DNA from: Pedobacter planticolens
GTDB taxonomy: Bacteria > Bacteroidota > Bacteroidia > Sphingobacteriales > Sphingobacteriaceae
Direction: 5' to 3'
Length of the DNA: 64,000 bases
Assembly: GCF_014172375.1 (NCBI RefSeq)
Contig: NZ_WNXD01000001.1
Coordinates: 186,001 to 250,000, forward strand
Shown: positions 36,413 through 46,644 of the stretch, piece after piece
Numbering within the stretch: the stretch's first letter is position 1
Layout of the letters: each line of letters starts with the position of its first letter
Translations under genes and position numbers: made by a program
The notes under the pieces: generated by a model
Seen by the model: the letters and a program-made list of their open reading frames with translations, nothing else
Told to the model about the DNA's origin: nothing
Database searches by the model: none

Positions 36413-39400
36413 TTTTTGTTTTTTCTTCTATTTGTTTTCTTATTTTTTTCTTGCGGGATTGGAAAATCTCTCTAAACTTATTGTAGTCTACAACTAACGT
36501 AAATCCGAGGCCAGTTTCTATAATCTGCCCTTCAACTATTCCTTCATTTTGGTTACGGCGATAAAATCTTAATCTATATCTTCCATCAGCAGAAAGTGCG
36601 TAATCTATATTTACATTTCCTGCAATATTTGATGAACTTTGTCCAGGTGTTTTAGGGCCTTCTAAACCAAACGAACTTCCTACAGTTACTGTCAATCTAT
36701 CGCTCAATAATTTTTTAGATAAACCGATTTCTAAATCTGTTTTTTGTTGTAATGCTCCAGTAGAATAATCTTCAGAAGAGTTAACACCAAAGTCCAAATC
36801 TACACCTTGAATTAAATCAGATGCTAAATTATTCAATTGCTCAGTTAATAATTTGCTTACACTAGATCGAGCTAAAGTAGAAGCACCACCACCACCACCA
36901 GCTAAACTTTGGAAAGGATTATTGGCAATAAATCGGTTTAAAGCAAGTAATGCAAAAACTTGTTTATTCAGTTCATTTTCATCTCTATTTACATTTTGTA
37001 ATTTGGTGTAAACGGTTCCTTCCAATGCGCCACGTTCGTTTTCTGGTAAATCAATTTTGAAAGAAATGGTTGGTTTTAGTAACTCATCTTTCATGTATAG
37101 ATACACTTGGAAAGGTAATTTCGTTTTTGCTCTAATATTATCTGGTTCGTTAATTAAATCAATTGGAGCGGCATTAACTTCATATAATGCGGTTAAATTA
37201 ACAGTTGCTGCGGTTGGCTCACCTGTCCAAATAATAGTGCTTCCTTTTACAATTTTAAATGGTCGTTTACCCAATGGTGCAACAGTTAAACTATAAGAAC
37301 CTTCGTCAACTTCATAACGTCCAGTTAAACTAATTTTTCCGCTAGGATCTATTGTTGCGTTCAAATTGGCATTGCCTTTTATGCTTAAATTATCTCCATT
37401 TTGAGGATCGACAACTACATTCAATTCAGCATCTGGATCAACAGTTATGTCAGCAACGAGATTTAAACCTTTAAGCGGAGATTTACTTATGCTATCTGCT
37501 TTTAAGTCCTTTTTGCCATTAAATGGAGGCGTATCTTTATCAATAAACTCCACAATTCCGTCTTGTTCAATTACCGATGGATCACTTATTGGTAAAGCAT
37601 AGAAGAATTTTGTTCCTTTGTTAACTTTCACGTTCATGTTAACATCTGGTTGATTTAAATCTCCGCGAACTTTTATCGTACTGGTTAAAAATACTGTACC
37701 ATAAATCATATCATTATCAGCTGCGGTAGAATTTAATGCTCTAAAATTATTCGTTCTAATGTCTAAACCAAATCTTACATTTTTAAAATCTGTGGTGTAA
37801 ATATTTCCATCGATAATTGCTTTTTTCCCTAATGAATCAATTAACGTGAAGTCGTCAAACCTAATTCCTTCATTTGTAAACGCAATTTGCTGATCAGGCA
37901 TAGTAAAGTACGAGTTGATGTAGGCCACGTTAAATCCAGCATTGTTAAACTTAAGCGCACCCAATATTTTAGGCGCCGTTAATTCTCCTTTTACAGAAAA
38001 TTGACCTGTTAATGTCCCTTTTCCATTCCTTATTTGACCTAAACTAACACTTTCTATTTCTCGTAAGTCTATTTTGTCAATATTTACAACTAAGTCTAAC
38101 GCACTTTGTGGCGCTGTGTAGTAAAACCCTTTTGCACTTAATTCATGAACGCCTTTTAATCTCGCATCAACTTCAAAAGCATTCTCAGTATTATTATTGA
38201 CTAATAAACTCAAATCTCCAAGTTCATCTTTTTGATAACGTAATTTATTCACAGTTAAATTGGCTTCGAATTTAGGATTTGATACTAAGTCTTTGACATC
38301 AATTTTTCCGTTAATTGTACCGCCAACCAAAGTCGTATCAGTTTCTGCAAATTTGGTTAGCGTTTCTATTTGGAAGTTTTTAAACTCTACTTCTAAAGGT
38401 GAGTTTGGAGTATTGTTAGTGCTGTTAATGCTTAGTAATTGCGAACCTTGACTTAAATTAAATTGATTGGCCAAAATACCAGATTGACCAAATTGTATAT
38501 AATTTTTTGGATCAACAGTCCATTTTTCGTAATCCAATAAGAGCTTGTTGGGATCTAAACTAAATCTGAAATCTTTATTAAATGAGTTGAAAATCCCTGC
38601 AATTACGTATTTATCTTTTCGTTGTCTATCTCGAAGAAATACATTTGCATTTAGCTGATTATTTGCTGCATTGCCCGAAATTTCACTGTTAAATAAAACG
38701 ATAGTAGGACTTTGAATACTCTTGATTGTGAAATTGTAATTTAATTTTTGATTGTTGTTATTTACTACAATTCGAGTGCTATCTATAGTATAATCGCCAT
38801 AAACTATTTTTGGAAAAGAAGCATTCATCAATAAGCTGTCCTTTTGTGTGTCTAACAATCCATTAATAGTTGATGGTACGAAAGAGGTCAATTCTGGCAC
38901 AAAATCTTCTAAGAATTTAGGATTGTAAATATTGATAGCAAACCGAAATCGCTGATCTGGAATGGGAGTAACTTCACCAAATTGATAATATTTATTGATC
39001 TGATTAATTACTGCATTTCCGATTTTACTCAATTGATATTTCCCATCAATTTTTGCACTTAATAATTCAGATTTTAAAGAAAGTCTATTCTCTGTTGCGG
39101 TAGAAAGTGCATGTAGCTCAACAGTATCTACATTAAATTTTTTGCCTTCTTTTACCAATTGCAAACCAGTGGCAAAAACATCACCATTTAAATAATCTAT
39201 GTCAACAGTGCTGATATTCGCTTTAATATTCCCTGCAACTTTAAACTCTGTTTTACTAAAATTTAGTTTCTGCAAATCAACTTGTTTCAAATCTACATTT
39301 GCTTTTAAAGCAAGATATTTTCCTGCTAAGTTAATTTGTGCGTTTAAATTAAAGTTCGCATTACTATCAGGCATATTACTTTTGACATTTACTAGCTGAT

Positions 39401-41381
39401 TAGCGTAAGTTCCACTCAAACTCAAATTGCGATAATTATATTTATTGTACGTAGCACTTAAAACTTTCGCATTAAACTTCGCATTGATTTTTTTAGGATC
39501 TAAACCCGTTCCAACTACATCAGCTTTAGCGGTAATTTTGCCCAATGTTGCTTGTTGTTTTAGCAGTTTTCCTACATTAAAATTGTTTAAACTGATATTC
39601 GCTTTGTAACTCTCTTTACCTTTTGGCCCTTTCATATTTGCAACAACTACAGCACCACCCATATCTGTTTGTACATTTAGGTTGGTGTTGAAATCTGTCA
39701 TTGAACCCTTGAAATTCCCTTTCGCATCAATTACATTTGGTAATTCTATAGTAGGGGGTAACGATTTTTTTGGAACGATAACTAGAATATCACTTTTAGT
39801 TAAATGAAGTTTCTTAATAGTTAAATCGAGATAGGTTTTATTAATATCAGGTAATCCTTTTGCCTTACCGCTAATGTCAATTTGTGTGTTTTTTAAGCCG
39901 CTAATTTGCAATTGAGGAATATTCAAATTGTTTAAATATCCGTTTACATTCGCATTGATTTTAATTTTTTCATTTCGATAATTTGCAGGAATTGCATCAC
40001 TGAAAAAAAATGCATCCTTTAAACCTATGGTTGTGTTTTTAAAGTTTAAACTCAATCTCACTTTTTCAGGATGTTTGGTTAAATCATCTAACGAAGTAAA
40101 GTTCAATTCAGTTGCGTTTTCTATGGTCGTATTTGGAGTTTTTAAAATGAAGTTGGCTAATTTAATTTGCTTGTCATTATAAATCGCATTGCCTTTTAAA
40201 TCGTTTAAAATGAAACCACTTTTATCTTTTAAAGAGCTATTATTTACTTTAACTGTAATTCCGCCATTACTAAAATTCAAATCATTAGCTCCTAAATTTA
40301 AATTGGTAATGTTAAGATGATTAAAATCTAAACCTTTTGTTGGTTTTGCGGCTAAATTATCAAATTGTAGTTCATTGTCATTAAAATCAACTTTCTTTAA
40401 AAATAAAGCCAAAGGCGATGTTTCTACAACAACTGTATCTTTTACTTTTTTTAGATTATTACTCGGTGCAGGTTTAAAAGCAAGCAAAATTTTCGATTTA
40501 TTTAATCTGGCTTCATCGGCGTTGTACTTGCCATTTGTTAAATCTACTTTTAAATTAACCAAGCCTAAATCATTTAAGTTTGCAATTGCTTTTGTAGTTG
40601 ATAATTGATCGTCGTAGTTGATTTTTACATTGCTAAATGAAAAATTTTGTACAGTTATCGTTGGTAATTTTCCGGTTTCTTTTTGTGTGCTGTCAACACT
40701 ATTGGTAATATGTTGCACCAATTGCGTTAAAGGTTTCTGCTGAAGATAATTTAGCGACGTGTTTTTTAAACTTAATTCTTTGATAACGTAATTCTGTTTA
40801 GCTAAATCAAAATCTTTAATCCTCGATTTAAATTCGCCAAGATGTAATTTCACATCGTTACCTGCAACATCATCCCGATAGGTAATACCAATATCTGTAA
40901 ATAAAACTTTATCAATTCTAAACTTAAGCGGGGCAGAAGCGGTATCAGTTTCAGGATTTTTTTTCTCCTCAGTCATAAAAGCATCTACCAAAAAAGAAAA
41001 ATTGAAACTCGTATCCGGATTAATCCGTTTTACATTAGCACGTATGTTTTTTAGCTCAATATTATTAATCTCAACTGTGTTTTTGAGCAATTTAAAAAGA
41101 TTAATATCTACCGCTAGCTTTTCAGCATACAAAAGTGTATCGCCCTTTCTATCTTCGATATAAAATTTACTTAAGATTACATCTTTAGGCAGAGCGATTT
41201 TAATACTTTCTAGTCTGATTTCTGTCTTTGTTTTGTTTTTGAGATAGGAAATAGCTCTATTTTTAACAAAATTTTGTACTGCTGGAATATTTAGGGAAAC
41301 CGCAAGTAGCACAACTAGTAAAATTAAACTAGCTATAACCCAGAGGGTAATTTTAAGGCCTTTGCGTAAATATTTCTTCAA
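36396..41381 (-). CDS. tamB: Translocation and assembly module protein TamB
   Basis: 1661 aa. A signal anchor (about residues 8-30, LKITLWVIASLILLVVLLAV) is followed by an AsmA-like/DUF490 beta-repeat body rich in alternating strands, such as LKSRIKDFDLAKQNYVIKE and TLTGQFSVKGELTAPKILGA. The C-terminal DUF490/TamB domain includes LTGRYEVDEGSYSLTVAPLG, KQVFALLALNRF and GIDLDFGVNSSED-like end strands. TamB forms a periplasm-spanning groove linking inner membrane to the TamL barrel. The length is typical for Bacteroidota. It is first in the tamB-tamL order. Confidence 0.93.
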   Translation of the reverse strand: MKKYLRKGLKITLWVIASLILLVVLLAVSLNIPAVQNFVKNRAISYLKNKTKTEIRLESIKIALPKDVILSKFYIEDRKGDTLLYAEKLAVDINLFKLLKNTVEINNIELKNIRANVKRINPDTSFNFSFLVDAFMTEEKKNPETDTASAPLKFRIDKVLFTDIGITYRDDVAGNDVKLHLGEFKSRIKDFDLAKQNYVIKELSLKNTSLNYLQQKPLTQLVQHITNSVDSTQKETGKLPTITVQNFSFSNVKINYDDQLSTTKAIANLNDLGLVNLKVDLTNGKYNADEARLNKSKILLAFKPAPSNNLKKVKDTVVVETSPLALFLKKVDFNDNELQFDNLAAKPTKGLDFNHLNITNLNLGANDLNFSNGGITVKVNNSSLKDKSGFILNDLKGNAIYNDKQIKLANFILKTPNTTIENATELNFTSLDDLTKHPEKVRLSLNFKNTTIGLKDAFFFSDAIPANYRNEKIKINANVNGYLNNLNIPQLQISGLKNTQIDISGKAKGLPDINKTYLDLTIKKLHLTKSDILVIVPKKSLPPTIELPNVIDAKGNFKGSMTDFNTNLNVQTDMGGAVVVANMKGPKGKESYKANISLNNFNVGKLLKQQATLGKITAKADVVGTGLDPKKINAKFNAKVLSATYNKYNYRNLSLSGTYANQLVNVKSNMPDSNANFNLNAQINLAGKYLALKANVDLKQVDLQKLNFSKTEFKVAGNIKANISTVDIDYLNGDVFATGLQLVKEGKKFNVDTVELHALSTATENRLSLKSELLSAKIDGKYQLSKIGNAVINQINKYYQFGEVTPIPDQRFRFAINIYNPKFLEDFVPELTSFVPSTINGLLDTQKDSLLMNASFPKIVYGDYTIDSTRIVVNNNNQKLNYNFTIKSIQSPTIVLFNSEISGNAANNQLNANVFLRDRQRKDKYVIAGIFNSFNKDFRFSLDPNKLLLDYEKWTVDPKNYIQFGQSGILANQFNLSQGSQLLSINSTNNTPNSPLEVEFKNFQIETLTKFAETDTTLVGGTINGKIDVKDLVSNPKFEANLTVNKLRYQKDELGDLSLLVNNNTENAFEVDARLKGVHELSAKGFYYTAPQSALDLVVNIDKIDLREIESVSLGQIRNGKGTLTGQFSVKGELTAPKILGALKFNNAGFNVAYINSYFTMPDQQIAFTNEGIRFDDFTLIDSLGKKAIIDGNIYTTDFKNVRFGLDIRTNNFRALNSTAADNDMIYGTVFLTSTIKVRGDLNQPDVNMNVKVNKGTKFFYALPISDPSVIEQDGIVEFIDKDTPPFNGKKDLKADSISKSPLKGLNLVADITVDPDAELNVVVDPQNGDNLSIKGNANLNATIDPSGKISLTGRYEVDEGSYSLTVAPLGKRPFKIVKGSTIIWTGEPTAATVNLTALYEVNAAPIDLINEPDNIRAKTKLPFQVYLYMKDELLKPTISFKIDLPENERGALEGTVYTKLQNVNRDENELNKQVFALLALNRFIANNPFQSLAGGGGGASTLARSSVSKLLTEQLNNLASDLIQGVDLDFGVNSSEDYSTGALQQKTDLEIGLSKKLLSDRLTVTVGSSFGLEGPKTPGQSSSNIAGNVNIDYALSADGRYRLRFYRRNQNEGIVEGQIIETGLGFTLVVDYNKFREIFQSRKKKIRKQIEEKTKNETTN

Positions 41382-41536
41382 ACGAAAATTAGTTGAGGTG
41401 ATTAATAAATTTGGTCGCTAAAACCATGCCATCAAAATAACGTTTTTAAAGCAAAAAGGTTCTGAAAAGTTCATTAGAATTTAAAGAAAAAATAGCTTAG
41501 GTTTATATCCCGCAAATAATTTGTGGAACTAAGTAT

Positions 41537-42025
41537 ATGAATACACAAAACTTTACAATCAGCTACGAGACTTTTGATGGTTTAGAAGAACTTTCTGAAA
41601 CAGACCAAATGTTATGTAATAAAGCAAAAGAAGCATTGGCTTCTTCACACTCACCATATTCTAAATTTAAAGTCGGAACAGCAGTTTTGCTGGCTGATAA
41701 TCAGGTGGTTTTAGGGAGTAATCAAGAAAATGTTGCTTACCCATCTGGACTTTGTGCAGAGCGAGTTGCACTATTTACAATTGGGTCAAATTATCCAAAT
41801 GCGATTATAAAATCGATGGCAATTACGGCACAAACTGCAAATTTTAAAATAGAAAACCCAGTTACTTCTTGCGGCGCATGTTTACAAGTAATGGCAGAAT
41901 ATGAACAAAGACAAAAATCGCCAATTGATGTTTTGTTTTACTGTATTGACGGCAAAATTATTAAAGTAAGAGGAGTGAAGAGTTTATTGCCTTTCGGTTT
42001 TGTTGAGGATAGGTTGGGTGGGTAA
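41537..42025 (+). CDS. cdd: Cytidine deaminase
   Basis: 162 aa, zinc hydrolase of the homotetramer type. Catalytic motifs are PSGLCAERVALF (Cys ligand and catalytic Glu) and PVTSCGACLQVM (two zinc Cys). The SPYSKFKVGTAVL substrate region and NQENVAYPSGLC agree. It converts cytidine and deoxycytidine to uridine and deoxyuridine in pyrimidine salvage. It is expressed alone; the following 229 bases hold a cccgatggcagcgaacacga-type intergenic repeat and no gene. Confidence 0.95.
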   Translation: MNTQNFTISYETFDGLEELSETDQMLCNKAKEALASSHSPYSKFKVGTAVLLADNQVVLGSNQENVAYPSGLCAERVALFTIGSNYPNAIIKSMAITAQTANFKIENPVTSCGACLQVMAEYEQRQKSPIDVLFYCIDGKIIKVRGVKSLLPFGFVEDRLGG

Positions 42026-42254
42026 AACCTCAAATAGTTGTACAAACCTGCGTTGACTAAACCCGATGGCAGCGAACACGAAGTAAAGTGAACAGCGGGA
42101 GTAACATTAATAGGAATTGGATTTTAGCTTTTCAAATTCAATCTAAAATCTAAAATCCAACATCGTAAATTTATTTCACAACGTGTTCAAAACTTCTCTC
42201 TAAAATTCTGCCAACAAGCGTTATATTTACGCATCCCAAATACTTTAATAGCGA

Positions 42255-45125
42255 ATGAGTGACGAATTAGAAAACAACTTAAACGAAGAAAATAAACATA
42301 CAATTACCCCAATTAATGGGCTTTATGAAAATTGGTTTCTCGATTATGCTTCTTATGTAATTCTAGATAGGGCGGTTCCGCACATACACGATGGTTTAAA
42401 ACCTGTGCAGCGCCGTATTATGCATTCGCTTAAGGAAATGGACGATGGACGATTTAATAAAGCGGCCAACGTTATTGGGAATACGATGAAATATCATCCG
42501 CATGGAGATGCCTCAATTGGCGATGCGATGGTGCAAATTGGTCAGAAAGATTTATTAATAGATTGTCAGGGCAACTGGGGCGATCCTGTTACAGGAGATA
42601 GCGCTGCGGCACCTCGTTATATCGAAGCACGTTTATCGAAATTTGCAAACGATGTTGTTTTTAATGCTGATACTACCATTTGGCAATTAAGTTACGACGG
42701 TAGAAACAGCGAGCCCGTTACGTTACCAGTTAAATTTCCCTTATTATTAGCGCAAGGAGCCGAAGGTATTGCCGTTGGATTGGCGACTAAAGTTATGCCG
42801 CACAATTTTGTGGAATTATTGGATGCGTCGATAGAAATTTTAAAAGGAAATAGAAGCAACATTTTACCAGATTTCTTTACGGGTGGGATGGCCGATTTTT
42901 CTAACTACAACGAAGGCATGCGTGGTGGTAGAATTAGGGTTCGGGCAAAAATTACAGAAAAAGATAAAAAGACTTTGGTGATTACCGAAGTTCCATATAG
43001 TACCACAACCGGATCTGTTATTGATAGTATTTTAGCGGCCAACGATAAGGGCAAAATCAAAATCAAAAAGATTGAAGATAATACAGCTGCTCATGTAGAA
43101 ATTGTAATTCAACTAGCACCCGGCATCTCGCCAGATGTTACGATTGACGCATTGTATGCCTTTACTTCTTGTGAGGTTTCAATTTCGCCAAATACGTGTA
43201 TTATTAAGGATGATAAACCTCATTTCTTAACGGTTAATGATATTTTAGAACAGAATACCAAGCACACTAAATTTCTGTTAAAACGTGAATTGGAGATCCG
43301 TTTGCACGAATTACAAGAACGAATTTTCTTTAGTTCATTGTTAAAGATTTTCATTCAGGAAGGGATGTATAAAAATCCTGAATATGAAAATTCAACTGAT
43401 TTTGACGGTGTTGTTACGGTTTTAAATTTATTGTTTGACCCTTTTAAAGCCTCATTATATAGAGAAATTTTACCTGAAGATTTTAAAAAGCTAATTGATA
43501 AACCAATGAGTAGCATCACTCGATTTGATGTGAAAAAGGCAGATGAGCAAATGAAAGCTTTGGAGGATGAAATAAAAGTAGTTAAAGGCCATTTGCGTCA
43601 TTTAACGGATTACGCCATTGCTTGGTATCAGAAATTAAAAGATAAATATGGCAAAGGCCGAGAACGTAAAACGGAAATTCGTCTGTTCGATAAAGTGGAA
43701 GCTAGTAAAGTGGCGCTGGCAAATGTGAAATTGTACATGAACCGTGAAGATGGTTTTATTGGTACGGGTTTACGTAAGGATGAGTTTGTGGCAGATTGTT
43801 CTGATATAGATGAAATTATCGTTTTTAGAGAAGATGGGAAATGTATTGTTTCCAAAGTAGCCGATAAAACTTTTGTTGGTAAGGGAATTATCCATGCACA
43901 AGTATTTAAAAAAGGCGATGATAGAACGGTTTATAATCTCATTTATAGAGATGGCGCTAACGGAACGAATTACATTAAACGTTTTTCGGTTTTGGGCGTT
44001 ACCCGCGATAAAGAATACGATTTAACTAAAGGAACAAAAGGCTCTAAGATTTTATATTTTACCGCCAATCCGAATGGTGAAGCGGAAGTAATTACCGTAC
44101 AACTTAAACCACATTCTAAACTTAAAAAACTACAATTTGATATAGATTTTGCAGAAACTGCGATAAAAGGTCGTGCATCACAAGGTAATATCATTTCTAA
44201 ATATCCGGTTAAAAAGGTTTTATTTAAAAGTAAAGGTGTTTCTACATTATCAGGATTAAAGATTTGGTACGATGAATTATTGAAGCGGTTAAATGTAGAT
44301 GGAAGAGGAAAATATCTTGGTGAGTTTGATGGCGATGATAAGATTTTGCAAGTTAATGTCGCAGGTTGGTATGAATTGACTTCATTCGACTTAAGTAATC
44401 ACTTTGATCCAGGAATTGTGTTAATGCAAAAATTTGATCCTGAAAGAGTTTACGGATTGGTGCATTACGATACCAAAGCGAAAAACTATTTTGTAAAACG
44501 TTTTGTGTTCGAATTACAACCTGCAGGTAAAGAAGTCAGCATAATAAGCGAAGAACCTGGTTCTAAATTGATTTTAATTACCGGAAAATCAGATGCTCAA
44601 GTGCAAGTTGATGTAGAAAAAGGAAAATCTAAAACTCCAGAAACTTTGTTGTTGGATTTGACAGGATTAATTGATGTTAAAGGGCTAAAAGCAAATGGTA
44701 ACCGGCTTTCGCAACACGAGGTAAAAAATGTGAGTTTAGTTAATGCGGAATCTGAAATAGGAACAGAGCTTGTTGAAATTATAACTGTTATAAAAACAGA
44801 TTCTAATGTATTGTTGGATGAGGAAGAAGATTTAGTCGAAAACTCAATAGAAGTAGTTGATGAAATAACTATTGAAGAAGAAATAATAGAAGATGAAATT
44901 TCAACTGCTAATTCGGAGAGTGTTGAAATTGTTGAGGTAGAACCTGAAGAAGAAATCGAACAACCTATTATAGAAACTCCAGCCGTTAAAGTTGAACCAA
45001 AAGTTGAAAAACCAGAAGAAGAAGTAAAACCAGAAGAACCTAAACCTGCTAAAAAAGTAGATTTCGAAATCACCAATCCAGATGATATAAAGATTGACGA
45101 TAAAGGGCAGTTAGGGTTTTTTTAA
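42255..45125 (+). CDS. parC: DNA topoisomerase IV subunit A
   Basis: 956 aa. Winged-helix/tower part contains KPVQRRIMHSLKEMDDGR, and the catalytic tyrosine is Tyr122 in AAPRYIEARLSKFA. The breakage-reunion domain and a beta-propeller CTD follow (TYNLIYRDGANGTNYIKRF, TKGSKILYFTANPNGEAEV). After about residue 840 the protein has an unusual acidic tail full of Glu, Ile, Val and Pro (VEVEPEEEIEQPIIETPA), ending DDKGQLGFF. That tail is longer than in most ParC proteins. It works with ParE (28950). A bidirectional terminator separates it from the convergent neighbour. Confidence 0.95.
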   Translation: MSDELENNLNEENKHTITPINGLYENWFLDYASYVILDRAVPHIHDGLKPVQRRIMHSLKEMDDGRFNKAANVIGNTMKYHPHGDASIGDAMVQIGQKDLLIDCQGNWGDPVTGDSAAAPRYIEARLSKFANDVVFNADTTIWQLSYDGRNSEPVTLPVKFPLLLAQGAEGIAVGLATKVMPHNFVELLDASIEILKGNRSNILPDFFTGGMADFSNYNEGMRGGRIRVRAKITEKDKKTLVITEVPYSTTTGSVIDSILAANDKGKIKIKKIEDNTAAHVEIVIQLAPGISPDVTIDALYAFTSCEVSISPNTCIIKDDKPHFLTVNDILEQNTKHTKFLLKRELEIRLHELQERIFFSSLLKIFIQEGMYKNPEYENSTDFDGVVTVLNLLFDPFKASLYREILPEDFKKLIDKPMSSITRFDVKKADEQMKALEDEIKVVKGHLRHLTDYAIAWYQKLKDKYGKGRERKTEIRLFDKVEASKVALANVKLYMNREDGFIGTGLRKDEFVADCSDIDEIIVFREDGKCIVSKVADKTFVGKGIIHAQVFKKGDDRTVYNLIYRDGANGTNYIKRFSVLGVTRDKEYDLTKGTKGSKILYFTANPNGEAEVITVQLKPHSKLKKLQFDIDFAETAIKGRASQGNIISKYPVKKVLFKSKGVSTLSGLKIWYDELLKRLNVDGRGKYLGEFDGDDKILQVNVAGWYELTSFDLSNHFDPGIVLMQKFDPERVYGLVHYDTKAKNYFVKRFVFELQPAGKEVSIISEEPGSKLILITGKSDAQVQVDVEKGKSKTPETLLLDLTGLIDVKGLKANGNRLSQHEVKNVSLVNAESEIGTELVEIITVIKTDSNVLLDEEEDLVENSIEVVDEITIEEEIIEDEISTANSESVEIVEVEPEEEIEQPIIETPAVKVEPKVEKPEEEVKPEEPKPAKKVDFEITNPDDIKIDDKGQLGFF

Positions 45126-45141
45126 TAAAAGAGAATAAATT

Positions 45142-45173
45142 AAAAAGGCTTCTAGATTTCTCGAAGCCTTTTT
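45142..45173. terminator. Bidirectional terminator
   Basis: aaaaaggcttc and gaagccttttt form a perfect stem with A- and T-tracts on both sides, serving parC (+) and the convergent gene at 45192 (-). Confidence 0.85.
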
Positions 45174-45191
45174 AATTATATAATTAATGAT

Positions 45192-46565
45192 TTAAAGTGA
45201 CTTAGCTTTCATTTTTTTTAACTCCTCCTGAAGATTTTCATAAGATCTCCCTTCTATTTTAGCTTGATTAATAGCAGTTTGTTGTGTCTTAACAGCCTGT
45301 TCAAAATAACGTAGTTGGTAAAATAAATGGGCTAAAGTATCATAATAACTAGCACTTGGATTTAATTCAATAGACCTTGTACTCCAAGTTACGGCTTTAA
45401 GAAGATAATTTATGTTTTTTGTGCCAGTTTCATAAAAACTCCAAGCAGCAGAATTCAATGAATTTGCATAAGAATTGGATAAACTAGCTGATGATGTTAT
45501 CGCTGAAATTGTTTCTTTCTTAACTATGGTATTTGGGCTTGATTTTATACTGTCGATCTTTGCTTGAGATAATGTTGTCTTTGGAGAATACAGAGCTTGC
45601 TTATTCCTATCTAAGGCAATTTGTTGTTGCTTAGCTTCTAATTTTTTAATCGAATCTGCACTAATATTCATATATCTCGAATCGTAATAGAAGGTTGCAT
45701 TCCTTAAGTAGTTGGCAGTATCCTTTACAGATTTATAATACCTCAACATATAAAAACTATAGTTACTATTAGCGACTCTCGAAGCAGCTTGAGCTTGATT
45801 TACATTTTTATCTCTTATGGCCTTTGCCATTGTATTTTCGATTATTCCATTATTTATAGCGGCTCTAACCTGTAGTGGTTCATTCTTATAAATGCTATCA
45901 GTTATCTTTTTGTTAGAAAAAGCAAATTTATAGGCAGACCCATCAGCAAATGGACCAGCCTCGAGAATAAATAAAACGATCTCATAGTTGTTAAAATTAT
46001 CAATCTTAAGATTTGTGACATATTTTTCAATTAGTTCAGCATTATCAGTTATTGAGTTTCTTTTTCGTAGTTCTATTAGTTTTTTTAATGTTTCATTATC
46101 AGTTTTATTGGCAGAATAATCTGCGGCTAATTCAGTAATAGATTTTTCTTTGCTCAAAGCAATTGCTCTTTCCAGCATTAAGAGATATCGATTTTTATTG
46201 CTCATATTCCCAAATTCAGAATGAAAAGCGTCCCCGTTTGGGTGTAGAAAAAGGAAAGTCGGATAAATTCTGATTTTATATTTTTCAATTATTGCATTCA
46301 TGGTTGTATCAGATCTATCCGAATTAAAAACAACAAAGTTATCCTTCATTTTTTTGAGTACATCGGGTTCTTTTAGAGCAAGATTTGGAGCAACCTGAAT
46401 GTTAACATTTTCAGGAAGTTTGATGCTAACAATAATTAATAAAGGTTTATGAGTTTCTTCAGCTAGCTTTAAAGCTTTTTTGTAGCTATTGGCATCACTT
46501 AAATTTTGCGCACAAACACAAAAGGGCATCAATAAAAAGAGAATAATTCGTAAGCTGTTTTTCAT
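45192..46565 (-). CDS. Secreted thioredoxin-like/TPR protein
   Basis: 457 aa with a signal peptide (LRIILFLLMPFCVCA-QN). Residues 25-135 look like a thioredoxin fold (KLAEETHKPLLIIVSIKLPE, KYKIRIYPTFLFLHPNGDA) but lack a CxxC pair, so no redox activity is expected. The rest is helical with tetratricopeptide-like pairs near the end (SLNSAAWSFYETGTKNINY, YYDTLAHLFYQLRYFEQAV). Similar exported proteins occur widely in Bacteroidota without a known function. Confidence 0.75.
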   Translation of the reverse strand: MKNSLRIILFLLMPFCVCAQNLSDANSYKKALKLAEETHKPLLIIVSIKLPENVNIQVAPNLALKEPDVLKKMKDNFVVFNSDRSDTTMNAIIEKYKIRIYPTFLFLHPNGDAFHSEFGNMSNKNRYLLMLERAIALSKEKSITELAADYSANKTDNETLKKLIELRKRNSITDNAELIEKYVTNLKIDNFNNYEIVLFILEAGPFADGSAYKFAFSNKKITDSIYKNEPLQVRAAINNGIIENTMAKAIRDKNVNQAQAASRVANSNYSFYMLRYYKSVKDTANYLRNATFYYDSRYMNISADSIKKLEAKQQQIALDRNKQALYSPKTTLSQAKIDSIKSSPNTIVKKETISAITSSASLSNSYANSLNSAAWSFYETGTKNINYLLKAVTWSTRSIELNPSASYYDTLAHLFYQLRYFEQAVKTQQTAINQAKIEGRSYENLQEELKKMKAKSL

Positions 46566-46592
46566 AATAGCGTTTAATTTCTCTAATATAAA

Positions 46593-46626
46593 AAATCCCC
46601 ATCCAAAAAAGATTGAATGAGGATTT
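46593..46626 (-). terminator. Terminator for the lipoprotein gene at 46645
   Basis: On the minus strand aaatcctcat pairs with atggggattt (one wobble), followed by TTTTTT. Confidence 0.65.
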
Positions 46627-46644
46627 AAAAGATTTTGAATCTAA

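Noticed and set aside
44597..45076. Ser/Thr-rich 159-codon frame on the minus strand
   Set aside because: Shadow of the acidic parC tail (Glu/Asp codons read backwards).
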